NCBI RefSeq assembly: GCF_036346615.1 | Contig: NZ_CP107836.1 | Location: 6,076,001 to 6,140,000 of the forward strand | DNA: 64,000 nucleotides | Direction: 5' to 3' | Source of the DNA: Streptomyces sp. NBC_00523 | GTDB lineage: Bacteria > Actinomycetota > Actinomycetes > Streptomycetales > Streptomycetaceae | Shown: piece by piece, positions 24,330 through 32,891 of the stretch | How positions within the stretch are numbered: the stretch's first letter is position 1 | Layout: the number at the start of each line of letters is the position of its first letter | Position numbers and translations under genes: made by a program | The notes under the pieces: generated by a model | Databases searched by the model: none | What the model saw: the letters and a program-made list of their open reading frames with translations, nothing else | What the model was told of the DNA's origin: nothing

Positions 24330-25505
24330 ATGACGTCCCCCACCAGCCGCCGCACCCTGCTCGGAGCCCTCCTGGCGGGCGGCGCCCTCGCCGCCGCCCC
24401 CAGCCTCCCGCGCTCCGCGCCCCGGCACCCCCACCACCCGCCGCACCCCGCCCACCCCGCGGCCCTGAGCACCCGCACCCTCTACCTCGGCACCTACACC
24501 TCGACCAGCCCGGGCGGCACCGGCGTCGGCGTCGCCGCGTACGACCCCGAGACGGCGGGCATCACCGCCCGCACCGTCGTCACGGGGGTCGAGAACCCCT
24601 CGTACCTCGCCCTCCACCCCACGGGCGCCACGCTCTACGCGGTGGACGAGCAGCAGAACGGCGGCGTCACCGCGGTCGCCCTCGCCGACGACGGCACCTT
24701 CAGCGTCCTCGGCACCCGGTCGACCGGCGGTGCCGGACCCTGTCACCTCTCGGTCCATCCGGGCGGGCGGTGGCTGCTCAGCGCCAACTACACCTCGGGC
24801 AGCGTCGCCGTGCACCCGCTCGCCGAGGACGGATCCGTGGGGGAGCGCACCGACCTGGTCGCCCACAGCTCGCCCGCCCCCGGACCCGGGCAGGACGGCC
24901 CGCACGCGCACCAGATCATCACCTCGCCCGACGGCGGCCACGTGCTCGCCGTCGACCTCGGGAACGACACGGTGTACACGTACCGGCTTGACGAGACGAG
25001 CGGCATCCTGGAACAGGTCTCGTACGCCGCGCTGCGGCCGGGTGCCGGCCCCCGCCACCTCACCTTCCACCCCGACGGGCGCCACGCCTACCTGGCCTGC
25101 GAGCTCGACAACACGGCGGTGGTCTGCGGTTACGACCCCGCCACGGGCACGCTCACCCCGGGCGGCCCGCAGTCCACCGGCACGGGGTCCGGCACCAGCT
25201 ACCCCGCGCAGTTCCTGGTCACCGGCGACGGCCGGTTCGCCTACCTCGCGAACCGGGGGCACAACAGCATCACCCGGTACGCCATCGAGGACGGCGGAGC
25301 CGCGCTGAACCTGCTCGACACCGTGCCCGTCGGCGGCGACTTCCCCCGGCACACCGCGTTCTCGCCGGACGGCACCCTGCTCTTCGCCGCCAACCAGAAG
25401 TCCGGCACGGTCACCGCCTTCCGGGTGGACGCCGCATCCGGCTCCCTGACCTCGGTCGGGACGCCCTACGCGGCCCCGGCGGCCGTCTGCGTGCTGCCGG
25501 TGTAG
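24330..25505 (+). CDS. Tat-exported lactonase-like seven-bladed beta-propeller
   Basis: 391 residues from ATG 24330, preferred over ATG 24321 because of the GAGGTG 9 nt upstream. TSRRTLLGALLAGGALAAAP is a twin-arginine signal. The rest is the 6-phosphogluconolactonase (YbhE/Pgl) propeller: TLYLGTYTST, NPSYLALHPTGATLYAVDE, GPCHLSVHPGGRWLLSANY, GPRHLTFHPDGRHAYLACEL, FPRHTAFSPDGTLLFAANQ. Export makes a true 6-phosphogluconolactonase role unlikely; a cell-surface lactonase or binding role is possible. Confidence 0.88.
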   Translation: MTSPTSRRTLLGALLAGGALAAAPSLPRSAPRHPHHPPHPAHPAALSTRTLYLGTYTSTSPGGTGVGVAAYDPETAGITARTVVTGVENPSYLALHPTGATLYAVDEQQNGGVTAVALADDGTFSVLGTRSTGGAGPCHLSVHPGGRWLLSANYTSGSVAVHPLAEDGSVGERTDLVAHSSPAPGPGQDGPHAHQIITSPDGGHVLAVDLGNDTVYTYRLDETSGILEQVSYAALRPGAGPRHLTFHPDGRHAYLACELDNTAVVCGYDPATGTLTPGGPQSTGTGSGTSYPAQFLVTGDGRFAYLANRGHNSITRYAIEDGGAALNLLDTVPVGGDFPRHTAFSPDGTLLFAANQKSGTVTAFRVDAASGSLTSVGTPYAAPAAVCVLPV

Positions 25506-25544
25506 GGCGCTAGGGTCGAGCCCGAGCCGTATCAGGGAGGCACC

Positions 25545-25796
25545 ATGCGCTTGAGAGTGGAGTTCACCACCGAGCCCTTCGATCTGGACGAGGCGCCCGC
25601 GCACGCGGTCGTGGCGCGCGAGGTCATCCAGGGGGCAGGGCTGGACGCCGTCGACGTCGGCCCGTTCGGCAACACCGCGGAGGGCGGTGCCGACCAGGTG
25701 CTCACCGCCGTGGACAGCCTGCTGCGGCAGGCGCTGGCATCGGGTGCCACCCGGGTCTCGCTCCAGGTCAACGTCATCGGGGAGGACCCGAAGTGA
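25545..25796 (+). CDS. Thiamine-binding-like (MTH1187/YqgV, DUF77) protein
   Basis: 83 residues: MRLRVEFTTEPFDLDEAPAH, then VLTAVDSLLRQALASGATRVSLQVNVIGED. The length and beta-alpha-beta layout ending in RVSLQVNV match the DUF77 / YkoF-like fold, some members of which bind thiamine. Start behind GGGAGG. Its stop overlaps the next gene's GTG by 3 nt, so the two are translationally coupled. Confidence 0.7.
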   Translation: MRLRVEFTTEPFDLDEAPAHAVVAREVIQGAGLDAVDVGPFGNTAEGGADQVLTAVDSLLRQALASGATRVSLQVNVIGEDPK

Positions 25797-26170
25797 CCGG
25801 ACCGGTGGACCACCCTCTCGTCAGCGCCGTGAAGCCGCTCGTGGACGCCATGGGGGCCGAGCTCGTCGGCCCCGGTGAGGCGCACCCCGACGATGTGGTG
25901 CTGGCCTGGGAGGGCGAGGACGTCGTGGCGGTCCGGCTGCCCCAGCTCTCGGAGTCGCTGGACCACATCCTCGCCGCGATGGAGCGCCGGCACGGCATGC
26001 CGCTGGCCGAGCTGGACCGCAAGGCCAAACAGGAGGCGGTCCGGCTCCTGGAGGCACGCGGTGCCTTCTCCGTACGCCATGGGGTCGAGACCGTGGCGGG
26101 GGCGTTGGGCGTCTCCCGGTTCACTGTTTACAACTACCTAAACCGCGAGAACGGGGCCAAGAGCGGGTAG
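25793..26170 (+). CDS. PAS/HTH regulator, DauR(YheO)-like
   Basis: 125 residues, GTG start overlapping the previous stop (GTGA). A short PAS-like N-terminal region (HPLVSAVKPLVDAMGAELVG, DDVVLAWEGEDVVAVRLPQLSES) precedes LDRKAKQEAVRLLEARGAFSVRHGVETVAGALGVSRFTVYNYLN, the C-terminal HTH of the DauR/YheO family. It is shorter than typical DauR (about 220 residues). Its position before the uricase operon makes it a candidate regulator of purine breakdown; a terminator separates it from uraD. Confidence 0.82.
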   Translation: MTGPVDHPLVSAVKPLVDAMGAELVGPGEAHPDDVVLAWEGEDVVAVRLPQLSESLDHILAAMERRHGMPLAELDRKAKQEAVRLLEARGAFSVRHGVETVAGALGVSRFTVYNYLNRENGAKSG

Positions 26171-26212
26171 TTGGACCACGCACGTACCGGCTGCCGACGC
26201 ATGATCGATCAA

Positions 26213-26245
26213 GCCGCCGCCCAGGTCACCGGGCGGCGGCTTTTT
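26213..26245 (+). terminator. Strong intrinsic terminator upstream of the uricase operon
   Basis: GCCGCCGCCC / GGGCGGCGGC with an 8-nt loop and TTTTT at 26241-26245. It insulates the HTH gene from the uraD promoter that follows. Confidence 0.88.
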
Positions 26246-26258
26246 CTGTATACGGAAT

Positions 26259-26299
26259 TTCAACAAACTGTTGACGTCGTGTTGCGGAAGGCGTTAGCT
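26259..26299 (+). promoter_or_regulatory. uraD promoter with TTCAAC-N5-GTTGAC operator
   Basis: TTCAACAAACTGTTGAC (26259-26275) overlaps the -35 TTGACG (26271-26276); 17 bp later TTAGCT (26294-26299) is a good -10. A repressor bound at the palindrome would block the -35. The site is shared with katA and, inverted, with allB. Confidence 0.65.
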
Positions 26300-26347
26300 A
26301 TCCGCAGCCCGACCAACGCACAGCGAAGAACAGCCACGGAGGCTCCC

Positions 26348-26857
26348 GTGACTTCGAGCTCCACGCCGGGCCTCGCCCGGTTCAACACCCAGGCGGACGC
26401 CGAGGCGGCCGCCGCACTGCACGAGGTGTGTGCCAGTGCGGCATGGGGACGAGCGATCCTCGCCCACCGCCCGTACGCCACCACCGAAGCCCTGCTCTCC
26501 GCGAGCGACACCGCCACGGCGGCACTCGGCGCGGAGGACCTGGCCGAGGCCATGGCCGGTCACCCGCCGATCGGCCGCCCGAAGCCCGGGGACCCGACCT
26601 CCTCCCGCGAACAGCGGGGCATGGCCGGGGCCTCCGAGGAGCTCAAGGCCGAGATGCTCGAACTCAACCTGGCCTACCAGGAGCGGTTCGGACATGTCTT
26701 CCTGATCTGCGCCACCGGCGCCACCGGTGAGCAGATGCGCGACGCGGTGAAGTCCCGCATCGGGAACTCGCCCGAGCAGGAGCGGGGGATCGTGCGCACC
26801 GAACTGGGCAAGATCAACCGCATCCGCCTCACCCGCCTCGTCACGGAAGACGCGTAA
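26348..26857 (+). CDS. uraD: 2-oxo-4-hydroxy-4-carboxy-5-ureidoimidazoline (OHCU) decarboxylase
   Basis: 169 residues from GTG 26348 behind GGAGG. The catalytic His is in MAGHPPIGRP, and the family motifs ASEELKAEMLELNLAYQERFGHVFLICATG and IGNSPEQERGIVRTELGKINRIRLTRLV are intact. It makes S-allantoin from OHCU, the third step of urate breakdown. First gene of the uraD-uraH-uricase operon. Confidence 0.96.
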   Translation: MTSSSTPGLARFNTQADAEAAAALHEVCASAAWGRAILAHRPYATTEALLSASDTATAALGAEDLAEAMAGHPPIGRPKPGDPTSSREQRGMAGASEELKAEMLELNLAYQERFGHVFLICATGATGEQMRDAVKSRIGNSPEQERGIVRTELGKINRIRLTRLVTEDA

Positions 26858-26874
26858 CAGAAGGAGAGAAGGTC

Positions 26875-27267
26875 TTGAGCACCTTCGCCACCGCATCGGT
26901 GTCCACCCACATCCTGGACACCAGCATCGGCCGCCCCGCCGCCGATGTCGCCGTCTCGCTCGCCGCCCGCCAGGGCGCCGGTGCCGAGTGGGTGACGCTC
27001 GGGGGCTCCGCGACCGATGCGGACGGGCGCTGCAAAGACCTGCCGGCCCTGCCGGAGGGCACCACCCACGTACGGCTCGACTTCGAGACCGAGCCGTACT
27101 TCACAGCCAAGAAGCAAGCCGAGGCGCAGCAGGACGCCCCCCGCGTAAGGGACAGCGGCGCGTTCTTCCCCGAGGTGGCGATCACTTTCGCCGTCACCCC
27201 GGGCGAGCACTACCACGTACCGCTGCTGCTCAACCCGTTCGGCTACTCCGTATACCGAGGGAGCTAG
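26875..27267 (+). CDS. uraH: 5-hydroxyisourate hydrolase
   Basis: 130 residues, TTG start, 17 nt after uraD. Transthyretin-like fold with VSTHILDTSIGRPAADV (catalytic His), FFPEVAITFAV, HYHVPLLLNPFGYSVYRGS: the C-terminal YRGS is the diagnostic end of the family. It opens the 5-hydroxyisourate ring made by uricase. Confidence 0.97.
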   Translation: MSTFATASVSTHILDTSIGRPAADVAVSLAARQGAGAEWVTLGGSATDADGRCKDLPALPEGTTHVRLDFETEPYFTAKKQAEAQQDAPRVRDSGAFFPEVAITFAVTPGEHYHVPLLLNPFGYSVYRGS

Positions 27268-27274
27268 CAGACAC

Positions 27275-28198
27275 ATGCCCACGATTCTCGGCCAGAACCA
27301 GTACGGCAAAGCAGAGAACCGCGTCGTCAAGATCACGCGGGACGGCGACACCCACCACATCAAGGACCTGAACGTCTCGGTCGCGCTCTCCGGCGAGATG
27401 GACGACGTCCACTACTCCGGCTCCAACGCGCACGTTCTGCCCACGGACACCACCAAGAACACGGTGTTCGCGTTCGCCAAGGAGCACGGGATCGAGTCCG
27501 CCGAGCAGTTCGGCATCCACCTCGCCCGTCACTTCGTGACCTCGCAGGAGCCGATCAAGACGGCGCGCATCCGCATCGAGGAGTACGCCTGGGAGCGCAT
27601 CGCCACCTCCGACGCGAACTCCCGCTTCATCGGGTCCGACGAGGTCAAGCACTCCTTCGTCCGCAAGAACCAGGAGATCCGCACCGCCCAGATCACCTTC
27701 GACGGTGAGAAGTGGCAGGTCATCTCCGGGCTCAAGGACCTGACCGTGATGAACTCGACCAACTCCGAGTTCTGGGGCTACGTCAAGGACAAGTACACGA
27801 CGCTCAAGGAAGCGTACGACCGCATCCTCGCGACCGACGTCTCCGCCCGCTGGCGCTACAACTGGACCAGCGACGAGCAGCGCATGCCGAACTGGGAGAA
27901 GTCCTACGAGCAGGCGCGCAAGCACATGCTGCACGCCTTCGCCGAGACCTACTCGCTCTCGCTCCAGCAGACCCTGTACCAGATGGGTTCGCGCATCATC
28001 AACAACCGCAGCGAGGTCGATGAGATCCGCTTCTCGCTGCCGAACAACCACCACTTCCTTGTGGACTTGGAGCCGTTCGGCCTCAAGAACGACAACGAGG
28101 TGTACTTCGCGGCCGACCGTCCGTACGGGCTCATCGAGGGCACCGTGCTCCGGGACGGCGTCGAGCCGCAGATCCCGGTCGACATGACCAACCTCTGA
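27275..28198 (+). CDS. pucL: Urate oxidase (factor-independent urate hydroxylase)
   Basis: 307 residues, cofactor-free uricase turning urate and O2 into 5-hydroxyisourate and H2O2. NQYGKAENRVVKITRDGD has the catalytic Lys, DTTKNTVFAFAKEHG the Thr of the dyad, and FVRKNQEIRTAQ, QTLYQMGSRIINN and EVDEIRFSLPNNHHF the later family blocks. Full length. It is 7 nt after uraH, so tightly coupled. Its H2O2 may explain the katA promoter sharing the same operator. Confidence 0.97.
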   Translation: MPTILGQNQYGKAENRVVKITRDGDTHHIKDLNVSVALSGEMDDVHYSGSNAHVLPTDTTKNTVFAFAKEHGIESAEQFGIHLARHFVTSQEPIKTARIRIEEYAWERIATSDANSRFIGSDEVKHSFVRKNQEIRTAQITFDGEKWQVISGLKDLTVMNSTNSEFWGYVKDKYTTLKEAYDRILATDVSARWRYNWTSDEQRMPNWEKSYEQARKHMLHAFAETYSLSLQQTLYQMGSRIINNRSEVDEIRFSLPNNHHFLVDLEPFGLKNDNEVYFAADRPYGLIEGTVLRDGVEPQIPVDMTNL

Positions 28199-28265
28199 CG
28201 CGGCGCCGCGCCGGTGCCCGCCCGTTCCTCACGGCCGGGCACCGGCCGGGCCGGAGGGAACCCTC

Positions 28266-29663
28266 ATGGCACAGCCAGCATCCGGGCCCGCGGAAGCAGA
28301 AGGCCCCTGTTCCACCCCGCCGGAGCGTGCGGTGCATCCGGTGGACGAGAAACTCACCCCCGCGCGGCTCCTGCCGGCCGCGCTCCAGCACATCGCCGCC
28401 ATGTACGCCGGCGTCGTCACCCCTCCGCTGATCATCGGTCAGGCCGTCGGCCTCGACGCGGCGGGCATGACCCGGCTCATCGCGGCGAGTCTCCTCATCG
28501 CCGGCTGCGCCACCCTGCTCCAGACCCTCGGCATCGGCGGCCTCGCCGGCAACCGGCTGCCGTTCGTCAACGCCGCCTCCTCCGCCGGGATCGCCCCGAT
28601 GCTCGCCATCGCCGAGACCAGCGCACCCGGGCACCAACTCCCCGCGATCTACGGCGCGGTGCTCGTCGCCGGAGTGTTCTGCCTGGCCGTCGGGCCGTTC
28701 TTCGGCAGACTCCTGCGCTTCTTCCCGCCCCTGGTCACCGGTGTCGTGATCACCCTCATCGGGGTCACGCTGATGCCCGTACCGGTCTCCTGGGCGCAGG
28801 GCGGCGACAAGAACGCGACCGACTTCGGCGACATGAAGTACCTCGCGCTCGCCGCGTTCACCCTCGTCGTGATCCTGCTCATCCAGCGCTTCGGCCGGGG
28901 ATTCCTGCGCCAAGTCGCGCTGCTGATGGGCCTGTTGGTCGGCACCCTGGCCGCCGTGCCGTTCGGTCTCGCCGACTTCTCCGCGCTGCGCGACGCCCCG
29001 CTCGCGGCCGTGCCGACGCCGTTCGCCTTCGGTGCGCCGGAGTTCCAGCCGGCCGCGATCCTCTCGCTGTGCATCGTGATGCTCGTCCTGATGACGGAGT
29101 CCTCCGCCGGGATGCTGGCCGTCGGTGAGATCTGCGACCGCCGCACCGACGGACGCACCCTCACCCGCGGACTGCGCACCGACGGCCTCGCCACGCTCAT
29201 CGGCCCCGTCTTCGGCGGCTTCCCCACCAGCGCCTTCGCCCAGAACGTGGGCGTCGTCTCGCTGACCAAGGTCCGCAGCCGCTACGTCGTCGCCGCGGCC
29301 GGAGCCGCCCTGCTGGTCCTCGGGCTCTTCCCGGTGCTCGGCGCGGTCGTCTCGCTCGTCCCGATGCCCGTGCTCGGCGGCGCCGGCATCGTCCTCTTCG
29401 GCTCGATCGCCGTCAGCGGCATCCGTACGCTCTCCGAGGCCGGCCTGGACGACAGCTCCAACATCATCCTGGTCGCCGTGGCCCTCGGCGCGGGCATCGT
29501 CCCGCTCGCCGCGCCCGGGTTCTACGCCGACTTCCCGTCCTGGGCCCAGACCGTCCTGGGCTCCGGAATCAGTGCGGGAGCGCTCGTCGCGGTCCTGCTC
29601 AACCTGTTCTTCCACCATCTCGGCACCCACGGCCGCACCGCCGTGGCACTCAAATCCTCCTAG
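28266..29663 (+). CDS. NCS2-family purine/xanthine permease, copy 1
   Basis: 465 residues, about 12-14 membrane helices: LQHIAAMYAGVVTPPLIIGQAVGL, then LPFVNAASSAGIAPML, MTESSAGMLAVGEICDR, FPTSAFAQNVGVVSLTKVRSR and VLGGAGIVLFGSIAVSGIRTL, all NCS2 signatures. It should import urate or xanthine with protons. It is 67 nt after uricase. About 50-60% similar to the copy at 31376-32824. Confidence 0.94.
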   Translation: MAQPASGPAEAEGPCSTPPERAVHPVDEKLTPARLLPAALQHIAAMYAGVVTPPLIIGQAVGLDAAGMTRLIAASLLIAGCATLLQTLGIGGLAGNRLPFVNAASSAGIAPMLAIAETSAPGHQLPAIYGAVLVAGVFCLAVGPFFGRLLRFFPPLVTGVVITLIGVTLMPVPVSWAQGGDKNATDFGDMKYLALAAFTLVVILLIQRFGRGFLRQVALLMGLLVGTLAAVPFGLADFSALRDAPLAAVPTPFAFGAPEFQPAAILSLCIVMLVLMTESSAGMLAVGEICDRRTDGRTLTRGLRTDGLATLIGPVFGGFPTSAFAQNVGVVSLTKVRSRYVVAAAGAALLVLGLFPVLGAVVSLVPMPVLGGAGIVLFGSIAVSGIRTLSEAGLDDSSNIILVAVALGAGIVPLAAPGFYADFPSWAQTVLGSGISAGALVAVLLNLFFHHLGTHGRTAVALKSS

Positions 29664-29705
29664 GGTCCTGCCGTGCCCACATCCCGCATGAGAGAAGGAA
29701 GCACC

Positions 29706-31103
29706 ATGGCAGCACCGGCAGCCCCCGACCGGGTGGAGCGCATCGTCATCGAGAACTGCTCGATCGCGACCGTCGACGCCGCCGACACCGAGTACGCCTC
29801 GGGCTATGTCGTCGTCGCCGGGAACCGCATCGAGTCCGTCGGCGCCGGCCGGGCACCCGAGGGCCTGGAGAACGTCGTACGCCGGATCGACGGAACCGGC
29901 CACCTGGCCACCCCCGGCCTGATCAACACGCACCACCACTTCTACCAGTGGATCACCCGGGGCCTCGCCACGGACCACAACCTCTTCAACTGGCTGGTCG
30001 CGCTGTACCCGACGTGGGCGCGCATCGACGAGCCGATGGCCCGCGCCGCCGCGCAGGGCTCGCTCGCCATGATGGCGCTCGGCGGCGTCACCACCGCGAT
30101 GGACCACCACTACGTCTTCCCGAAGGGCTCCGGCGACCTGTCCGGCGCCATCATCGGGGCCGCCCGCGACATGGGCGTACGCTTCACCCTCGCCCGGGGC
30201 TCCATGGACCGCAGCGAGAAGGACGGCGGGCTGCCCCCGGACTTCGCCGTGGAGACCCTGGAGGGCGCGCTCGCCGCCACCGAGGCGACCGTCGACGCCC
30301 ACCACGACGCCTCCTTCGACGCGATGACCCAGGTCGCCGTCGCGCCCTGCTCGCCGTTCTCCGTATCCACCGAACTCATGCGCCAGGGAGCCGAACTGGC
30401 CCGGCGCAAGGGCGTGCGGCTGCACACCCACGGCTCGGAGACCGTGGAGGAGGAGAAGTTCTGCCACGAGCTGTTCGGCATGGGCCCCACCGACTACTTC
30501 GAGTCCACCGGCTGGCTCGGCGAGGACGTGTGGATGGCGCACTGCGTCCACATGAACGACTCCGACATCGCCGCCTTCGCCCGCACCGGCACCGGCGTCG
30601 CCCACTGCCCGTCCTCCAACGCCCGCCTCGCCGCAGGCATCGCCCGCGTCCCGGACATGCTCGCCGCGGGCGTCCCGGTCGGCCTCGGCGTCGACGGCAC
30701 CGCGTCCAACGAGTCCGGCGAGCTCCACACCGAACTGCGCAACGCCCTCCTCATCAACCGCCTCGGCCCGCACCGCGAGCGCGCCCTGAACGCCCGTCAG
30801 GCGCTGCGCCTCGGCACCTACGGCGGCGCCCAGGTCCTCGGCCGCGCCGCGCAGACCGGCTCGCTGGAGGCCGGCAAGCTCGCCGACCTGGTCCTCTGGA
30901 AGCTGGACACCCTCGCCCACGCCTCCATCGCCGACCCGGTCACCGCGCTCGTCTTCGGCGCCGCCGCCCCGGTCACCCTGTCGCTGGTCGACGGCAAGCC
31001 GGTCGTGGAGTCCGGCCGCCTGGTCACCGCCGACGAGGAGGCCATCGCCCGCGCCACCCGCGACGAGGCCCGCCGCCTCGCGCAGATCGCCGCCGGAGCC
31101 TGA
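29706..31103 (+). CDS. 8-oxoguanine deaminase-like amidohydrolase
   Basis: 465 residues from ATG 29706 (GAAGGAA before it). Metal-binding LINTHHHFYQWITRGLATDHNLFNWL, RLHTHGSETVEEEKF, WMAHCVHMNDSDI and VGLGVDGTASNESGELHTELRNALL are as in the atrazine/8-oxoguanine deaminase subfamily (8-oxoguanine to urate). Its place between two purine permeases and after uricase fits feeding urate to the pathway. Guanine deaminase activity is less likely because the HHHFYQ motif is the 8-oxoG type; not proven. Confidence 0.88.
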   Translation: MAAPAAPDRVERIVIENCSIATVDAADTEYASGYVVVAGNRIESVGAGRAPEGLENVVRRIDGTGHLATPGLINTHHHFYQWITRGLATDHNLFNWLVALYPTWARIDEPMARAAAQGSLAMMALGGVTTAMDHHYVFPKGSGDLSGAIIGAARDMGVRFTLARGSMDRSEKDGGLPPDFAVETLEGALAATEATVDAHHDASFDAMTQVAVAPCSPFSVSTELMRQGAELARRKGVRLHTHGSETVEEEKFCHELFGMGPTDYFESTGWLGEDVWMAHCVHMNDSDIAAFARTGTGVAHCPSSNARLAAGIARVPDMLAAGVPVGLGVDGTASNESGELHTELRNALLINRLGPHRERALNARQALRLGTYGGAQVLGRAAQTGSLEAGKLADLVLWKLDTLAHASIADPVTALVFGAAAPVTLSLVDGKPVVESGRLVTADEEAIARATRDEARRLAQIAAGA

Positions 31104-31159
31104 CGGGCCCGGCGGCCCCGAAACGGCCGGACGAGGGGGACGGCCCTCGTCCCGGCCGC

Positions 31160-31233
31160 CGCGGACCCGAGCGGGGTCCGCGGCAACCGGTGCGGGAGGC
31201 GCGCCGCCCACGCGCACGCGCCTCCCGCACCGG
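31160..31233 (+). terminator. Two GC-rich hairpins in the deaminase-permease gap
   Basis: GCGGACCC / GGGTCCGC (31160-31181) and a perfect 17-bp stem starting CCGGTGCGGGAGG (31187-31203 with 31217-31233, 13-nt loop). They could end or attenuate the uric-acid transcript before the second permease. The 272-bp gap shows nothing else. Confidence 0.55.
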
Positions 31234-31375
31234 CGACCCCGGCTGCCGCACCAGCCGTTCGACCTGCCTCACCGCACCACCGCAGCACACGGGGCCCGGT
31301 CCGGCGGACCGGCTCCGGCACCACCTCCCTGAACCCCACGTCACCGCCGACGTGTAACCGACCGGAGGAACCGCC

Positions 31376-32824
31376 GTGGCAGCTACGCCCAGGTTTCGCG
31401 ACGACGCAAGTGCGACCCCCCACAACGACGGTGCGCCGGAGACGGCCCCGTCCGACCGGAAGCATCCGGTCGACGAGACGCTCCCCCCGCTGAAGATGTT
31501 CACCAGCGGCCTCCAGCACGTGGCCGCGATGTACGCGGGCGTGGTGGCCCCGCCCATGATTGTGGGGCCCGCCGTGGGCCTCACCCCCAAGGAGACCGCG
31601 TTCCTGATGGGGGCGAGCCTGTTCACCGCGGGCATAGCCACCCTGCTCCAGACGCTCGGCTTCTGGCGCATAGGCGCCCGGCTGCCGTTCGTCAACGGCG
31701 TCTCGTTCGCCGGGGTGACCCCGATGGTGGCGATCGGCAAGGACCGGGGGCACGACGGGATCGCCGTCATCTTCGGCGCGATCATCGTGGCGAGCCTCCT
31801 CGGCTTCGTCCTCGCGCCCTACTTCTGCAAACTGGTCCGCTTCTTCCCGCCCGTGGTCACCGGCACGGTCATCACCCTGATCGGTGTCTCGCTGCTGCCG
31901 GTCGCCTTCAACTGGTCCCAGGGCGGCAACGCGACCGCCCACGACTACGGGTCCACCACCAACATCACCATGGCGGCGGTCACCCTCGTCGTCGTGCTGG
32001 CCCTGCGCAAACTGCTGCGCGGCTTCCTCCAGCAGATCGCCATCCTGCTCGGCCTGATCATCGGCACGCTCATCGCGATCCCTGTCGGCATCACCGACTT
32101 CGGGGCCATCAAGGACGCCGACGCGATCGGCTTCCCCACCCCGTTCCACTTCGGGGCACCGCAGTTCGAGATCGCCGCGATCGTCTCGATGAGCATCGTG
32201 ATGCTGGTCTGTATGACCGAGTCCACGGCGGACATGCTGGCCCTCGGCAAGATCGTGGACCGCCCCGCCGACGAACGGACCATCGAGGGCGGGCTGCGCG
32301 CCGACACCCTGGGCAGCGCCATCAGCCCGCTGTTCAACGGCTTCATGTGCAGCGCGTTCGCGCAGAACATCGGCCTGGTCGCGATGACCAAGGTGCGCAG
32401 CCGCTTCGTGGTCGCGGCCGGCGGCGGCATCCTGATCCTGCTCGGGCTGGTCCCGGTGGCCGCGTCCGTCATCGCGCTGGTGCCGCTGCCGGTGCTCGGC
32501 GGCGCGGGGATCGTCCTGTTCGGCTCGGTGGCCGCGAGCGGCATCCAGACCCTGGCCGGCGCCGCGCTGGAGAAGGGCGAGAACGCGCTGATCGTCGCGG
32601 CGGCCGTCGGGGTCGGGCTCATACCGATCGCGGCGCCGGACTTCTACCACGCCTTCCCGAAGGACCTCCTGGTCGTCCTGGACTCCGGGATCTCGACGGG
32701 CTGCGTGGTGGCGATCGTCCTCAACCTGGCCTTCAACCACCTCGGCCGCAAAGCGGACCCCGAGGCGGGGACCGCGCCCGGCGGTCACGACCCGGTCAAG
32801 GCGATGGAGGTCGCCGCCCACTGA
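31376..32824 (+). CDS. NCS2-family purine/xanthine permease, copy 2
   Basis: 482 residues, GTG start behind GGAGGAA. Same blocks as the first copy: LQHVAAMYAGVVAPPMIVGPAVGL, LPFVNGVSFAGVTPMVAIG, MTESTADMLALGKIVDRPADE, FAQNIGLVAMTKVRSR. The acidic residue in the MTES motif is kept, consistent with proton-coupled purine uptake. The pair could differ in substrate (urate against xanthine or 8-oxoguanine). Confidence 0.94.
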   Translation: MAATPRFRDDASATPHNDGAPETAPSDRKHPVDETLPPLKMFTSGLQHVAAMYAGVVAPPMIVGPAVGLTPKETAFLMGASLFTAGIATLLQTLGFWRIGARLPFVNGVSFAGVTPMVAIGKDRGHDGIAVIFGAIIVASLLGFVLAPYFCKLVRFFPPVVTGTVITLIGVSLLPVAFNWSQGGNATAHDYGSTTNITMAAVTLVVVLALRKLLRGFLQQIAILLGLIIGTLIAIPVGITDFGAIKDADAIGFPTPFHFGAPQFEIAAIVSMSIVMLVCMTESTADMLALGKIVDRPADERTIEGGLRADTLGSAISPLFNGFMCSAFAQNIGLVAMTKVRSRFVVAAGGGILILLGLVPVAASVIALVPLPVLGGAGIVLFGSVAASGIQTLAGAALEKGENALIVAAAVGVGLIPIAAPDFYHAFPKDLLVVLDSGISTGCVVAIVLNLAFNHLGRKADPEAGTAPGGHDPVKAMEVAAH

Positions 32825-32840
32825 CGTAGGGTCAGCACGA

Positions 32841-32874
32841 CGTGGCGCGTACGGGGTTGGCCGTACGCGCCACG
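32841..32874. terminator. Bidirectional hairpin terminator
   Basis: CGTGGCGCGTACGG / CCGTACGCGCCACG, 14-bp stem, 6-nt loop, between the convergent permease and chitosanase genes. Confidence 0.8.
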
Positions 32875-32891
32875 AGTGGTTCCGCCGGTGT

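Noticed and set aside
25860..26260. Riboswitch (thiamine or purine) before the uricase operon
   Set aside because: The gap holds a simple intrinsic terminator and a promoter; no TPP or purine aptamer core sequences are visible.
28131..31217. 1028-residue minus-strand reading frame
   Set aside because: Antisense to uricase, permease and deaminase genes, low-complexity translation; shadow of high third-position GC.
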